In this document: positions 34,061 to 42,171 of the stretch, piece by piece | How positions within the stretch are numbered: position 1 is the stretch's first letter | How the letters are laid out: every line of letters begins with the position of its first letter | Assembly (NCBI RefSeq): GCF_900142915.1 | Contig: NZ_FRCM01000002.1 | Location: 434,001-498,000, forward strand | Direction: 5' to 3' | Origin: Mucilaginibacter sp. OK098 | GTDB taxonomy: Bacteria > Bacteroidota > Bacteroidia > Sphingobacteriales > Sphingobacteriaceae | Length of the DNA stretch: 64,000 nt | Made by a program: the position numbers and the translations under genes | Notes under the pieces: generated by a model | Database searches by the model: none | What the model was told of the DNA's origin: nothing | What the model saw: only the letters and a program-made list of their open reading frames with translations

Positions 34061-35893
34061 CTACTCCCAATTAGTTGGGAACGGAATATCCTTTATACTT
34101 AATGGTTTAAAGTTTTCAATTTTGTAATCCCTGCCGGAATCGTTATACATAAAAAACGGATCGGCTTTAAAATGGGTGTAATCAATTATTAATTGCTCTT
34201 GTAACTTTAGCAGCCTGTTTTGGTAAGCGGCATCATACGCTGCCGGATTTTTCAAAAGCTTCGTAATATATTCAAGCAGATTATAGCAGGTGGTAAATTG
34301 CCCACAGGCAATAATACAGGCCTGGTCATGTTGCTGCAGACTGTCGGTTTTATCAAACCATAAAGTTGTGCCCATGTTAAAGGCCACCTGGGCCACTATC
34401 TGTATATTGCGGCTGGGCGGATAAGGTCCGGGCTCAGGGTTACGGTTCCGGTTTATATCGTTTGAAAATGAAAGATCATAAATGTGATTGCCTTTACCAC
34501 GGTTCTTCCATTCAGACGAGTTGTAAAAGGTGTTATAAAGCAATTGCCTTATCCGCTTTAAAAAAACGCTCAAATTCAGCATTAGTACAGAATCGGCCCT
34601 GGCCAACAGCATTTGTTTAAGCACAGGGAGCGGTGTTTTTGTTAAATATTTTAACAGCAATAAAACAATCCGCTCGGTAAAGCTTTTCAATAAACCCGAA
34701 GGGGTGCCAGATTCGGTAACGTTAAAGATCTTTTTCCGGATCCATAAAACACCTATCATAAAAAGTAAAGGCAGGGGTATAAGTATACTACCTATAATAG
34801 TTAAAGGGATGCAATGGATCCAAACACCTGCTACGGTCATCGCAATAGCAGCTATAAAGCAGGCTATAATAATTAAATTTAATCCGCTCAGGCTTAGCCC
34901 TCCCTTATTTGGTGCTGCAGGCATAACGTAAGGCTTTATAAAATGGCTGCCGACATCGTTAACCAGCATCAGGTTAAATGGCTTAAAGTTTGTTTCGCAC
35001 TTTATCCTTCTTTTGTCGGCATACATCATACTTTGCAGTCCCTGGTTATCAGTTATGCCGCCATCCATAAAGCCAACCCGTTTTTGGTCAATAAATTTGG
35101 TCTCCTGCTTATCGCCGGTTTGCGGCCGCATGGTGAGCGCTTTTTTAAGGGTCAGCTCAGTTAGCCCCTGGTGTGTAAAATCATTTGGGAAAATAATGGG
35201 TTCAAATCCTGCCGGAAAACAGGACGATGCTGCCAGCAGGTCGCTAAGCTTCAGCTCATCCGCAACAGAAGGTTCAAGGAATATCGCCTCGTTTCCGAAC
35301 CTGAAGTACTTGTCGGGCATGCCATCATAAGTCATTTTCCTTTCCTGCCTGAACGACTGGCCGGTATAAAATTCAGTAGTATTAAAACAAACTTCCTGCA
35401 GGTGCTTGTTTGGGCCGCTTTTGCCCAGTGCTTTTAGGGTATTCCCCTCAAAAATATATTCGTCATAAGCCATAGCAAAGGCATTAATAACATTGCGGCT
35501 TTTATCAGGCCGGTTCCTCCACCTGCGTTTATCTGATAGTATTTCGAGCGCGTTTTTCAGGATCTGTTCACCAAGCAGGGTTTCATACAATTTAACATAA
35601 AACTGCCCGAATGTTTTACCTTCGGCATCATACAACGCATACAGTGCTGTAGCTATGGTGCCACCTGATGCTGACGACATATAAGTTACCTGCTGCAATA
35701 ATGAGGCGCCGCTAAGCGGATCATCAGCGCCATCAAACTTTATATTGTTTAAATACGACAGTACACCCAGCGCAAACGAAGCTGCCCGGAAACCGCCGCC
35801 CGAAAAAGCAAGCGCGATGTTTTCAAATGGTTTTATGCAGATTACCTGCAAAGAAAGAGCGTCAGGTTGAGCCGGCAAGGCTTTATTGTCCAT
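34061..35893 (-). CDS. Patatin-like phospholipase, membrane-associated
   Basis: A 610-aa lipid acyl hydrolase with a Ser-Asp dyad. The oxyanion motif is GGGFRAASF (about 31-39), the nucleophile Ser lies in SSASGGTIATALY, and the catalytic Asp is in MDGGITDNQG (about 275). Two or three hydrophobic helices (LNLIIIACFIAAIAM, IIGSILIPLPLLFMIG) around residues 325-375 suggest membrane attachment, with no signal peptide at the N-terminus. It could act on membrane phospholipids from the cytoplasmic side; the natural substrate is unknown. It diverges from the HxlR gene. Confidence 0.9.
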   Translation of the reverse strand: MDNKALPAQPDALSLQVICIKPFENIALAFSGGGFRAASFALGVLSYLNNIKFDGADDPLSGASLLQQVTYMSSASGGTIATALYALYDAEGKTFGQFYVKLYETLLGEQILKNALEILSDKRRWRNRPDKSRNVINAFAMAYDEYIFEGNTLKALGKSGPNKHLQEVCFNTTEFYTGQSFRQERKMTYDGMPDKYFRFGNEAIFLEPSVADELKLSDLLAASSCFPAGFEPIIFPNDFTHQGLTELTLKKALTMRPQTGDKQETKFIDQKRVGFMDGGITDNQGLQSMMYADKRRIKCETNFKPFNLMLVNDVGSHFIKPYVMPAAPNKGGLSLSGLNLIIIACFIAAIAMTVAGVWIHCIPLTIIGSILIPLPLLFMIGVLWIRKKIFNVTESGTPSGLLKSFTERIVLLLLKYLTKTPLPVLKQMLLARADSVLMLNLSVFLKRIRQLLYNTFYNSSEWKNRGKGNHIYDLSFSNDINRNRNPEPGPYPPSRNIQIVAQVAFNMGTTLWFDKTDSLQQHDQACIIACGQFTTCYNLLEYITKLLKNPAAYDAAYQNRLLKLQEQLIIDYTHFKADPFFMYNDSGRDYKIENFKPLSIKDIPFPTNWE

Positions 35894-35981
35894 ATTGTAA
35901 TGTGTTAAGGTTTTGTACCTATAAATTTATGGAATTAATAATGATAAATAAAAATGAATTGTTAATTGGAATATATATTTA

Positions 35982-36011
35982 TTTGATATACATTTAATAC
36001 CAAATATCAAA
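35982..36011. promoter_or_regulatory. TTTGATAT-N14-ATATCAAA operator upstream of hxlR-type gene
   Basis: Perfect 8-bp inverted arms (35982-35989 and 36004-36011) lie 11 nt before the HxlR start codon in the divergent region with the patatin gene. HxlR proteins often control themselves or a divergent gene, so this is a natural candidate operator; binding is untested. Confidence 0.45.
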
Positions 36012-36021
36012 ACACATTAAA

Positions 36022-36351
36022 ATGAAGCAGGATATTAGTAAAATTGCAGACAAGATCAGTTATATTCAAAATACCTTATCAGTGGTTAATGGCAAATGGA
36101 AACTGCCAATTTTATTGTCCATGTATTCAGGCATTTCACGCTTTAGGGACCTGCAGCGTAATATTCCCAATATAACCACCAGGGTATTATCAAAAGAGTT
36201 GAAGGATTTGGAAGGGAACAAGCTGATAGTACGTATAGTGCATGATACCTATCCTGTATCAATAGAATATAAGCTTACCCCGCACAGCCATAGCCTTACC
36301 CCCCTTGTTGATGAAATGATAAAATGGGGGAAACAGTATAAGGAAAAGTAG
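36022..36351 (+). CDS. HxlR family transcriptional regulator
   Basis: A 109-aa winged-helix protein. The N-terminal segment with the wing and recognition helix reads VNGKWKLPILLSMYSGISRF, then RDLQRNIPNITTRVLSKELKDLEGN, a clear HxlR signature. The usual Cys near the N-terminus that senses redox or electrophiles is absent. A likely operator lies just upstream. It is followed on the same strand by DinB and then an SDR; shared regulation is possible but not shown. Confidence 0.9.
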   Translation: MKQDISKIADKISYIQNTLSVVNGKWKLPILLSMYSGISRFRDLQRNIPNITTRVLSKELKDLEGNKLIVRIVHDTYPVSIEYKLTPHSHSLTPLVDEMIKWGKQYKEK

Positions 36352-36406
36352 TTGGCAGTTTTGAGTTGGCAGTACTACATTTGTATCAGCAAAAAAGATC
36401 AATAAT

Positions 36407-36949
36407 ATGCGAATAATACCCAAACCGCTTGAAGGCGAATACCCACCTTATACCATAATGTACATAAAGCTAATACCTGGTGACGGAATGGTTTTACAGC
36501 ATTTGTGGGATAACTTCATTACAGCAAAAGAGCTCGTTTACAGTATGCCGGAAAAGATGCTGTATCACCGTTATGCCGAAGGTAAATGGAGCATTAAGGA
36601 AACACTGGTACATATTATTGATGATGAACGCATATTTGCTTACCGCGCACTTCGCTTTGCCCGTAATGAGCAAATGAACCTGATTGGCTTTGACCAGGAT
36701 GCATATACCCTCTATTCAAAAGCAGATGAGCGCAACCTGGATAATATTTTTGATGAGTATGAAGCTGTACGCAAATCGACAATTGCCTTGTTTAACGGTT
36801 TGCCCGAAGATGCTTTTATGCGAATTGGAAAAGGCACAGGCACCTTTAATAACGCAAGTGTAAGGGCGCTTGCCTATCACATAGCCGGGCATGAGCAGCA
36901 TCATATCAATTTGATAAAGGAATTGTATATACCCTCATTTAATAAATAA
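36407..36949 (+). CDS. DinB family protein
   Basis: A 180-aa four-helix-bundle protein of the DinB/YfiT superfamily. The metal-binding histidines are expected in the first and last helices: KWSIKETLVHIIDDERIF and AYHIAGHEQHHINLI, where the GHEQHH region supplies two or three ligands. Family members include thiol-dependent transferases and proteins of unknown activity. Related but distinct from the DinB protein at 60923. Transcribed in the same direction as the HxlR gene 55 nt upstream. Confidence 0.87.
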   Translation: MRIIPKPLEGEYPPYTIMYIKLIPGDGMVLQHLWDNFITAKELVYSMPEKMLYHRYAEGKWSIKETLVHIIDDERIFAYRALRFARNEQMNLIGFDQDAYTLYSKADERNLDNIFDEYEAVRKSTIALFNGLPEDAFMRIGKGTGTFNNASVRALAYHIAGHEQHHINLIKELYIPSFNK

Positions 36950-37001
36950 GGTCCCGACAGTTAGTTGCATGGACCAATGCAGTTGTGGCAGATAGACGAA
37001 T

Positions 37002-37045
37002 TTACCAAATGGTAAGTGTACTCCATCTTAAACACAGCAACTTTG
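37002..37045 (+). promoter_or_regulatory. Crp/Fnr-like operator plus -7 box (regulon member 2)
   Basis: TTACCA-AA-TGGTAA (37002-37015), a 22-nt gap, then CAACTTTG (37038-37045). Layout and spacing are identical to 16179-16222, and TTTGT plus a downstream TATCAAAA are shared. It is 22 nt before the SDR start codon. Confidence 0.65.
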
Positions 37046-37067
37046 TCTTATCAAAATAAATAAGACA

Positions 37068-37811
37068 ATGGAAACTTCAATAAAATTCAATCAAACATTA
37101 CAAGGAAAAAGGGTAATAATATTAGGTGGCAGCTCAGGCCTGGGCCTGGCTACTGCTAAGGCAGCAAGTGCTGAAGGCGCCAATGTGGTAATTGTATCGG
37201 GCAATCAACAGCGGATTGATAATGCTTTAAAAGAATTGCCTCATGGCAGCACTGGTTTTGCCGTTGACCTGAGCAAAGAGGAAAAGATAAAAGCATTTTT
37301 TGAGCGGGTAGGCAGCTTTGATCATTTGGTTTATACCGCAGGCGAAAACTTAACTTTAAATTTGATTGGCGAAACTAATATTGATGAGGCCCGTACCTTT
37401 TTCAACGTGCGTTACTGGGGTGCCTTTACAGCAGTTAAGTATGGCGCACCCCATATTAATGCAGGCGGGGCAATTTCATTAATCAGCGGCACCGCCAGTG
37501 CAAGGCCGGGGGCTGGCTGGTCAATAGCGTCAAGTATTTGCGGGGCTATGGAAGGTTTTGTAAGGGCCATGGCAGTTGAGCTGGCGCCTATTCGTGTAAA
37601 CGCTGTTGTACCGGGCGTTATTAAAACTAATTTGTGGGGGGCTTTGAGTGATGCGGACCGTGAAGGCTTGTACAAATCACAAGCTGATGCCTTATTATTA
37701 AAACGCGTTGGCGAAGCCGAGGATGTTGCGCTGGCCTTCCTATACCTGATGAAGCAGCAGTTTGGCACCGGACAAAACATCACTATTGATGGCGGGGCAG
37801 TGCTGGTATAG
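37068..37811 (+). CDS. Divergent SDR-family protein lacking the Tyr-Lys catalytic pair
   Basis: A 247-aa Rossmann-fold protein. The nucleotide-binding motif is GGSSGLGLA (about 20-28), close to canonical, and the C-terminus IDGGAVLV is typical of SDRs. At the active site, however, the Y-x3-K position reads A154-S-S-I-C158 (in WSIASSICGAMEGF), so the usual Tyr and Lys are absent although the following AMEGFVRAMAVELAP segment matches classical SDRs. It may be a different catalytic subgroup, or a binding or regulatory protein. Its promoter shares the Crp/Fnr-like site with the SDR at 16250, which keeps YxxxK. Confidence 0.85.
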   Translation: METSIKFNQTLQGKRVIILGGSSGLGLATAKAASAEGANVVIVSGNQQRIDNALKELPHGSTGFAVDLSKEEKIKAFFERVGSFDHLVYTAGENLTLNLIGETNIDEARTFFNVRYWGAFTAVKYGAPHINAGGAISLISGTASARPGAGWSIASSICGAMEGFVRAMAVELAPIRVNAVVPGVIKTNLWGALSDADREGLYKSQADALLLKRVGEAEDVALAFLYLMKQQFGTGQNITIDGGAVLV

Positions 37812-37819
37812 AATTAGAT

Positions 37820-37886
37820 GAGTGGGCAGTGAGCAGTTTGCAGTGGGCAATAGATAGCAGGCAGTTAACAGTTGGCGGTGAGCAGT
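37820..37886. repeat. Degenerate GTGGGCAGTGAGCAGT tandem repeat
   Basis: Three to four loose copies of a unit near AGTGGGCAGTGAGCAGT follow the SDR stop codon. Shorter relatives occur at 36351-36375 (GTTGGCAGT units). Function unknown; it lies between convergent genes. Confidence 0.5.
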
Positions 37887-37918
37887 AAAAAAATGTAAAC
37901 AATCAGCTTTCCACCTAT

Positions 37919-38929
37919 TTATACAGCCTTACCTATGCTTATTAATTCATTAACTAATTCAGCTAAGCTTACACTGGCGCAGGCTATTAGCTCATCAGCT
38001 GCACCATAATAAATGTACAGCTTATCGCCAAACAAAGCGGTTCCTGTAGGGAAACAAACATCATCCACATCGCCCGCCAGCTCATAGTCCAGTTCAGGTT
38101 TGAATAATGGGTATGAAAGGCGGGCGATCTCTTTCTTCGGATCGTCCAGGTCAAGCAATGCCGCACAGCAGGAATACTCATACCCTTTAACCATATCTTT
38201 AACGCCATGATAGATCAGCAGCCAGCCATGTTCTGTTTCTATCGGCGGGCAACCGGCACCAACATAACTTACCTCGTGCGGGTATTTGGGAGCCAGCATA
38301 ATATGCTGATCGAAATGACTAAAATAATCTTCCCAAAATATGTTATTAAGCTCCGTTAAGCTTTCAATGGATACAATTTGGATATCGGGCTTAATGCGGT
38401 GCAAAAAGGTTAGTTTCCCATTTATCCTGCGCGGAAAGAAAACAAGATCCTTATCAGCCAAAATATTTGCATCACGATTATAGCGCAGGTACTTTTCATT
38501 TAATGCGGGCTTATGTTTAGTAAGCCTGTCAAAATCGTTATAACTTATTTGGGGGACAACTATTCCCTGCCTTTCAAAATGCTGTAAATTTGTTGAGGTA
38601 GCCAATGCCCCTAATGCATTATCCCCGTCGAAAGCAATATATGTAAGATAATAGGTGTCATCTATTTTTACTATCCGCGGGTCTTCCATCCCGTGCTTTT
38701 CGTAATCAAATTTTGGCGATAAAAATGGAGCAGTATCCCGTTCAGTAACATTTAAAGGCCCGTCAAGCCGGCAATAGCCTATGGTGGAGTAATTGCCTTT
38801 ATGAACCGCCCGGTAAAAAAGATGAACTATATCACCCTCTTTGATTACAGCGGGATTAAGAACCCCTTCATTTTCAAAATCCAGCTCAGATTGTCTTATT
38901 ATTACACCCTCTTTTTTTACCTCTGCCAT
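37919..38929 (-). CDS. Glycoside hydrolase family 130 (beta-mannosyl phosphorylase-like)
   Basis: A 336-aa protein with the five-bladed propeller of GH130. Typical pieces are NPAVIKEGDIVHLFYRAV, EKHGMEDPRIVKIDDTYYLTY (catalytic Asp region), FDRLTKHKPALNEKYLRYN and the C-terminal YYGAADELIACAS. Most GH130 members phosphorolyse beta-1,2- or beta-1,4-mannosides to alpha-mannose-1-phosphate; some are hydrolases, and subfamily cannot be decided by eye. Its cluster partners are a HAD phosphomannomutase-like protein (15 nt upstream), then ManA and aldolase. That fits release of mannose-1-phosphate and its channelling to fructose-6-phosphate. No signal peptide: cytoplasmic. Confidence 0.92.
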   Translation of the reverse strand: MAEVKKEGVIIRQSELDFENEGVLNPAVIKEGDIVHLFYRAVHKGNYSTIGYCRLDGPLNVTERDTAPFLSPKFDYEKHGMEDPRIVKIDDTYYLTYIAFDGDNALGALATSTNLQHFERQGIVVPQISYNDFDRLTKHKPALNEKYLRYNRDANILADKDLVFFPRRINGKLTFLHRIKPDIQIVSIESLTELNNIFWEDYFSHFDQHIMLAPKYPHEVSYVGAGCPPIETEHGWLLIYHGVKDMVKGYEYSCCAALLDLDDPKKEIARLSYPLFKPELDYELAGDVDDVCFPTGTALFGDKLYIYYGAADELIACASVSLAELVNELISIGKAV

Positions 38930-38944
38930 AAGTTTTGCAGGATG

Positions 38945-39712
38945 TTAAAATCCTTTTTTAAAGCGCCCATCATCCAGGCAGCCTATAATACCCTCAACCA
39001 CACGTTTTGTTTCGTTTGGGTCGCTAACGCGGATGGAAAAAGCGCCCGCTTGTTTAGCAGGATAATCATTACCACCCGGAAATATAGCATCGCCAATAAA
39101 TATCATATCTTTTATTTCAATGTTCAACACATCGCGCAGCTTATGAATACCATATTTTTTGTCGATCCCTTTTTTGGTAACATCCACGGAAGTTGCACCA
39201 CCAAGGTTTACGGCAAACTCCGGGATCAGCTTATCAAGGTGTTTCTTTATTGTATCACGCTTTTTAAAATCGGGATCATACTTTTTCTTTTCATCAAGTG
39301 GCGCCGCCTGGCCCAAAGCCGAATAGGTTACCTGGCTGCCCCTGTCTTCAATGGTTTCGCCCCAGGTTTTTGTTGCTTTATAGCCTGATGCTTCAACTGC
39401 CTTATTCAACGAATCAATGATCTTCTTTTTTTGCGTATCGGTAAAATTTTCGGCGTAAAGCAGTTTCCAGCCCGATTTATACTGATAAAACTTAGTGCCG
39501 CAGGTTGGCAGTATAGATAGGTTTTGCAACCTTTTCCCTTTGGGCAAATGAGCCAGCACCTGTTTCTGAAACTGGGGCCAATCACCACCGGATATAATGG
39601 CCATTTTTGCAACTGTTAGCAGTGCGGCAAGGCGCTCAGCCATATCCTTATCAATAGCGGCTTTGCTCTCTGCAAGCGTACCATCAAGGTCAAAAACAAT
39701 TAGTTTTTTCAT
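38945..39712 (-). CDS. HAD-IIB phosphatase/phosphomannomutase-like protein
   Basis: A 255-aa HAD protein with nucleophile motif VFDLDGTLAESK (Asp-x-Asp at 8-10), motif II IISGGDW, and a motif III/IV region with KKGIDKKYG and MIFIGDAIFPGGNDYPAKQAG, plus a C2-type cap in the middle. The fold and cap resemble eukaryote-type phosphomannomutase (PMM), which interconverts mannose-1-P and mannose-6-P, but it could equally be a sugar-phosphate phosphatase. The GH130 gene next to it, which could yield mannose-1-P, supports a PMM role; this is inference. Confidence 0.82.
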   Translation of the reverse strand: MKKLIVFDLDGTLAESKAAIDKDMAERLAALLTVAKMAIISGGDWPQFQKQVLAHLPKGKRLQNLSILPTCGTKFYQYKSGWKLLYAENFTDTQKKKIIDSLNKAVEASGYKATKTWGETIEDRGSQVTYSALGQAAPLDEKKKYDPDFKKRDTIKKHLDKLIPEFAVNLGGATSVDVTKKGIDKKYGIHKLRDVLNIEIKDMIFIGDAIFPGGNDYPAKQAGAFSIRVSDPNETKRVVEGIIGCLDDGRFKKGF

Positions 39713-39716
39713 TTCT

Positions 39717-39904
39717 TTTGGTCATTGGTCATTGGGCATTAGTCATTTGTCATTGGTACTTATCGCATTGATCAAATAAATATAAAATAGGAAGATAAAA
39801 GGTGAATGATTGTTTGCAACAGGGTAAATTATCCTTGATTTTTTACAATAGAACTACTGATTGAAATTTCATTAATGACAAATGACCACTGACTAATGAC
39901 CAAC
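39717..39904. repeat. Foldback repeat of TTGGTCATTAGTCATT units overlapping the manA stop
   Basis: The left array (39717-39757, GGTCATTGGTCATTGGGCATT) pairs with the right array (39873-39904, AATGACAAATGACCACTGAC). The right array contains the manA stop codon, so the enzyme's last residues (AVGH) are repeat-derived. Related to 19354-19445. Confidence 0.65.
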
Positions 39905-40897
39905 AGCCTCTTCCGGCAAAGCCAGTTCAAGTAATATCACCTCTCCTTTTGGTACAAAGGGGCAGGCTCCACTGATGGCAGGTAACAACATTACTTCGCC
40001 TTTGGTTAGGTGATAAAACTCGTTGCCGTATTCCACTTCTCCCTCGCCTTCAATGCATACCAATACCCGCGGCATTGCTTCCTTGCCTACCATAAAAGGG
40101 TATTCGCCGGTTATCCTGCACAGGTTAAAATGTTCGTTTTCAATAACTGTTTCACGCAGTACAGGTTCATTGGTTTTTACGGTGGTTATAACCGGCCCGA
40201 TATTCGTTTTATCAAAATTGATACAGGCAAGGGCTTCTTTAACCTGTAAGTCGCGGGGTTTTCCGGTTTTTTGGTCGATACGGTCCCAATCATATAGGCG
40301 ATAAGTAACGTCGCTGTTTTGCTGTACTTCAAAAACCACTACATCGCCTAGGGTATGTACCGTTCCGGCTTCTATCAGCACACTGTCGCCAACTTTTGGT
40401 TTAAAGCTGGCCAGGTCATCAGCAACCTTGTGTTTATCCAGGTCGGCTTTTATTTTTTGTTTGGTAGTACCTGTCTTTAAGCCCGCGTAAATGGTTGCAT
40501 CCTTACCGGTTTCCAATACTACCCATGCTTCGGTTTTTCCGTTTTCGCCTTCCGGGATATATTTTTTCAGCTTATCAGATGGGTGTACCTGTACCGATAG
40601 CACCTGCTGACAATCTAAAAACTTTAACAACAGCGGGAACCTGTCAAATTTACCCGCAAGCTTTCCCATTAACTTTTTGGGAGCCTGTTCAAATAGCTGA
40701 CTAATGGTTTTCCCTTTTAGCCTGCCATTGGTTACTTTGCTTGGATGATCGTCCCTGTCACTCAAAATCCAGGCTTCTCCAATTGGCTCATTTTTGGGGA
40801 GCGGCTTTTCTAATAAACTATTAAGCCGCCGCCCGCCCCAAATGCGGTATTGATAGATAGGTTCAAATTTCAGGGGATAAAGTTGTTCCTGCTCCAT
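39893..40897 (-). CDS. manA: Mannose-6-phosphate isomerase, class I
   Basis: A 334-aa zinc isomerase converting mannose-6-P to fructose-6-P. The cupin core carries zinc ligands in LSVQVHPSDK (Gln and His), in ENGKTEAW (Glu) and in IEAGTVHTLGDVVVFEVQ (His). RIWGGRRL near the N-terminus and YRLYDWDR are hallmarks of the Bacillus-type PMI. It sits 14 nt after the aldolase gene's stop and upstream of the HAD gene, consistent with a mannose-1-P to mannose-6-P to fructose-6-P route. Note the four terminal residues derive from a spacer repeat. Confidence 0.94.
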   Translation of the reverse strand: MEQEQLYPLKFEPIYQYRIWGGRRLNSLLEKPLPKNEPIGEAWILSDRDDHPSKVTNGRLKGKTISQLFEQAPKKLMGKLAGKFDRFPLLLKFLDCQQVLSVQVHPSDKLKKYIPEGENGKTEAWVVLETGKDATIYAGLKTGTTKQKIKADLDKHKVADDLASFKPKVGDSVLIEAGTVHTLGDVVVFEVQQNSDVTYRLYDWDRIDQKTGKPRDLQVKEALACINFDKTNIGPVITTVKTNEPVLRETVIENEHFNLCRITGEYPFMVGKEAMPRVLVCIEGEGEVEYGNEFYHLTKGEVMLLPAISGACPFVPKGEVILLELALPEEAVGH

Positions 40898-40911
40898 GTT
40901 TTAGTTCCGGT

Positions 40912-41961
40912 TTACTTTTCAGTAAGGATCAATGGCTTATTGGCTTGTTCCATATCAGGCGTGTATTCACCCCTGCGTGCCGCATTGTCCAAACTGGCCC
41001 TTTCATAAAGTAATTTTTGAGCAGCTTTTACATTTTTATCCAACCCTTTCCATGTTTCCATGGCAGGCTGCTGAATAGCCCGGGCAAATGAGAAAGTTAG
41101 CGCCCATGGAAGTTTGCCCTTATATTTTACATGCATGGCGTTTAAATGGGCAGTAGCCAATTCTGCCGGTTGTCCGCCAGATAAAAAGGCAATACCGGGT
41201 ACAGTTGGCGGCACACATTTTAACAATGTGCTTACGGTAGCCTTTGCTACTTTATCAATGCTTGCTTGCTTTGGGCTTTTTAAGCCGGGCAATACCATGT
41301 TTGGTTTCAGGATGATGCCACGCAGATCAACTTTTTGCTTTTCAAGCTGTTTAAAAAGCATTTTCAATACTTTTTCGGTAACCTTCTGGCATTTTTTTAT
41401 GCTATGGTCGCCATCCATTAATACCTCGGGTTCAACAATGGGTACAATACCATTTTCCTGGCAAAGAGCGGCGTAGCGTGCAAGTTCATGCATATTGGCT
41501 TCGATACTTCCTTTTGTGGGGGTTTCTTCACCAATAGTTATAACGGCGCGCCACTTGGCAAAACGAGCGCCCTGGTCGTAGTATTTTTCAAGGCGTTGCC
41601 TTAAACCATCTAAACCCTCGGTGATCTTTTCACCGGGAAAATTAGCCATATTAACAGTGCCTTCATCAACTTTGATCCCCGGAATAATGCCTGCTTTTTT
41701 TAAAACATCAATAAACAAATCTCCTTTTTTTGTAGATTGATAAATGGTTTCATCGTACAAAATAGCGCCGCTTAAACAAGTGCCCAAATCAGGGGTTGTT
41801 ACTATAAGCTCGCGATAGGCACGACGATATTCAACAGTTTGGGGAATTCCTACTTCTTCAAAACGTTTATTGCAGGTGCCTGTACTCTCGTCCATAGCCA
41901 GCAAACCTTTGTCGCCAGCCATAAGGGCGGTGGCTGTATTGATCAGTTCTTCTGTTTTCAT
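40912..41961 (-). CDS. fbaB: Fructose-bisphosphate aldolase class I
   Basis: A 349-aa Schiff-base aldolase of the animal-like class I type, cleaving fructose-1,6-bisphosphate to DHAP and glyceraldehyde-3-P. Signature segments are GDKGLLAMDESTGTCNKRF near the N-terminus and RGIILKPNMVLPG, whose Lys should form the Schiff base. The start is the ATG 16 codons inside the longest frame, matching MKTEELINTA; upstream residues are not family-like. It is 14 nt upstream of manA. The symbol is suggestive only; bacterial DhnA-type class I aldolases differ. Confidence 0.92.
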   Translation of the reverse strand: MKTEELINTATALMAGDKGLLAMDESTGTCNKRFEEVGIPQTVEYRRAYRELIVTTPDLGTCLSGAILYDETIYQSTKKGDLFIDVLKKAGIIPGIKVDEGTVNMANFPGEKITEGLDGLRQRLEKYYDQGARFAKWRAVITIGEETPTKGSIEANMHELARYAALCQENGIVPIVEPEVLMDGDHSIKKCQKVTEKVLKMLFKQLEKQKVDLRGIILKPNMVLPGLKSPKQASIDKVAKATVSTLLKCVPPTVPGIAFLSGGQPAELATAHLNAMHVKYKGKLPWALTFSFARAIQQPAMETWKGLDKNVKAAQKLLYERASLDNAARRGEYTPDMEQANKPLILTEK

Positions 41962-42069
41962 TTTGTGTGATTTCTTTAGTGGATCAGCTAATTTAAAATA
42001 GAAACACACTTATGAGATAATTGTTGGATGTAAAGCGGATTGTTTTACACTTGGATGATTGATTTTTTG

Positions 42070-42165
42070 ACTATGATTAAAGGATTTAAAGATGAAAGGA
42101 TTCATTTTTGGTGGTAATTAGCCGGCATTAATCAATCAGGAATCACAAAATCCTTTAATCATAGT
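42070..42165. repeat. 17-bp inverted repeat (ACTATGATTAAAGGATT)
   Basis: Arms 42070-42086 and 42149-42165 are perfect complements. The spacer holds related GGATTT units. It lies between the aldolase start and the deaminase stop, dividing the sugar genes into nagB and fba-manA parts. A sister repeat is at 22784-22868. Confidence 0.75.
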
Positions 42166-42171
42166 TCAAAA

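Noticed and set aside
36351..36375. A regulatory site from the GTTGGCAGT repeats before dinB
   Set aside because: Only two loose copies, better explained as part of the same degenerate repeat type as at 37820-37886.
38801..39388. A 195-codon plus-strand frame
   Set aside because: It runs antisense to the GH130 and HAD genes, which have clear family motifs; the peptide lacks any recognisable motif and has typical shadow composition.
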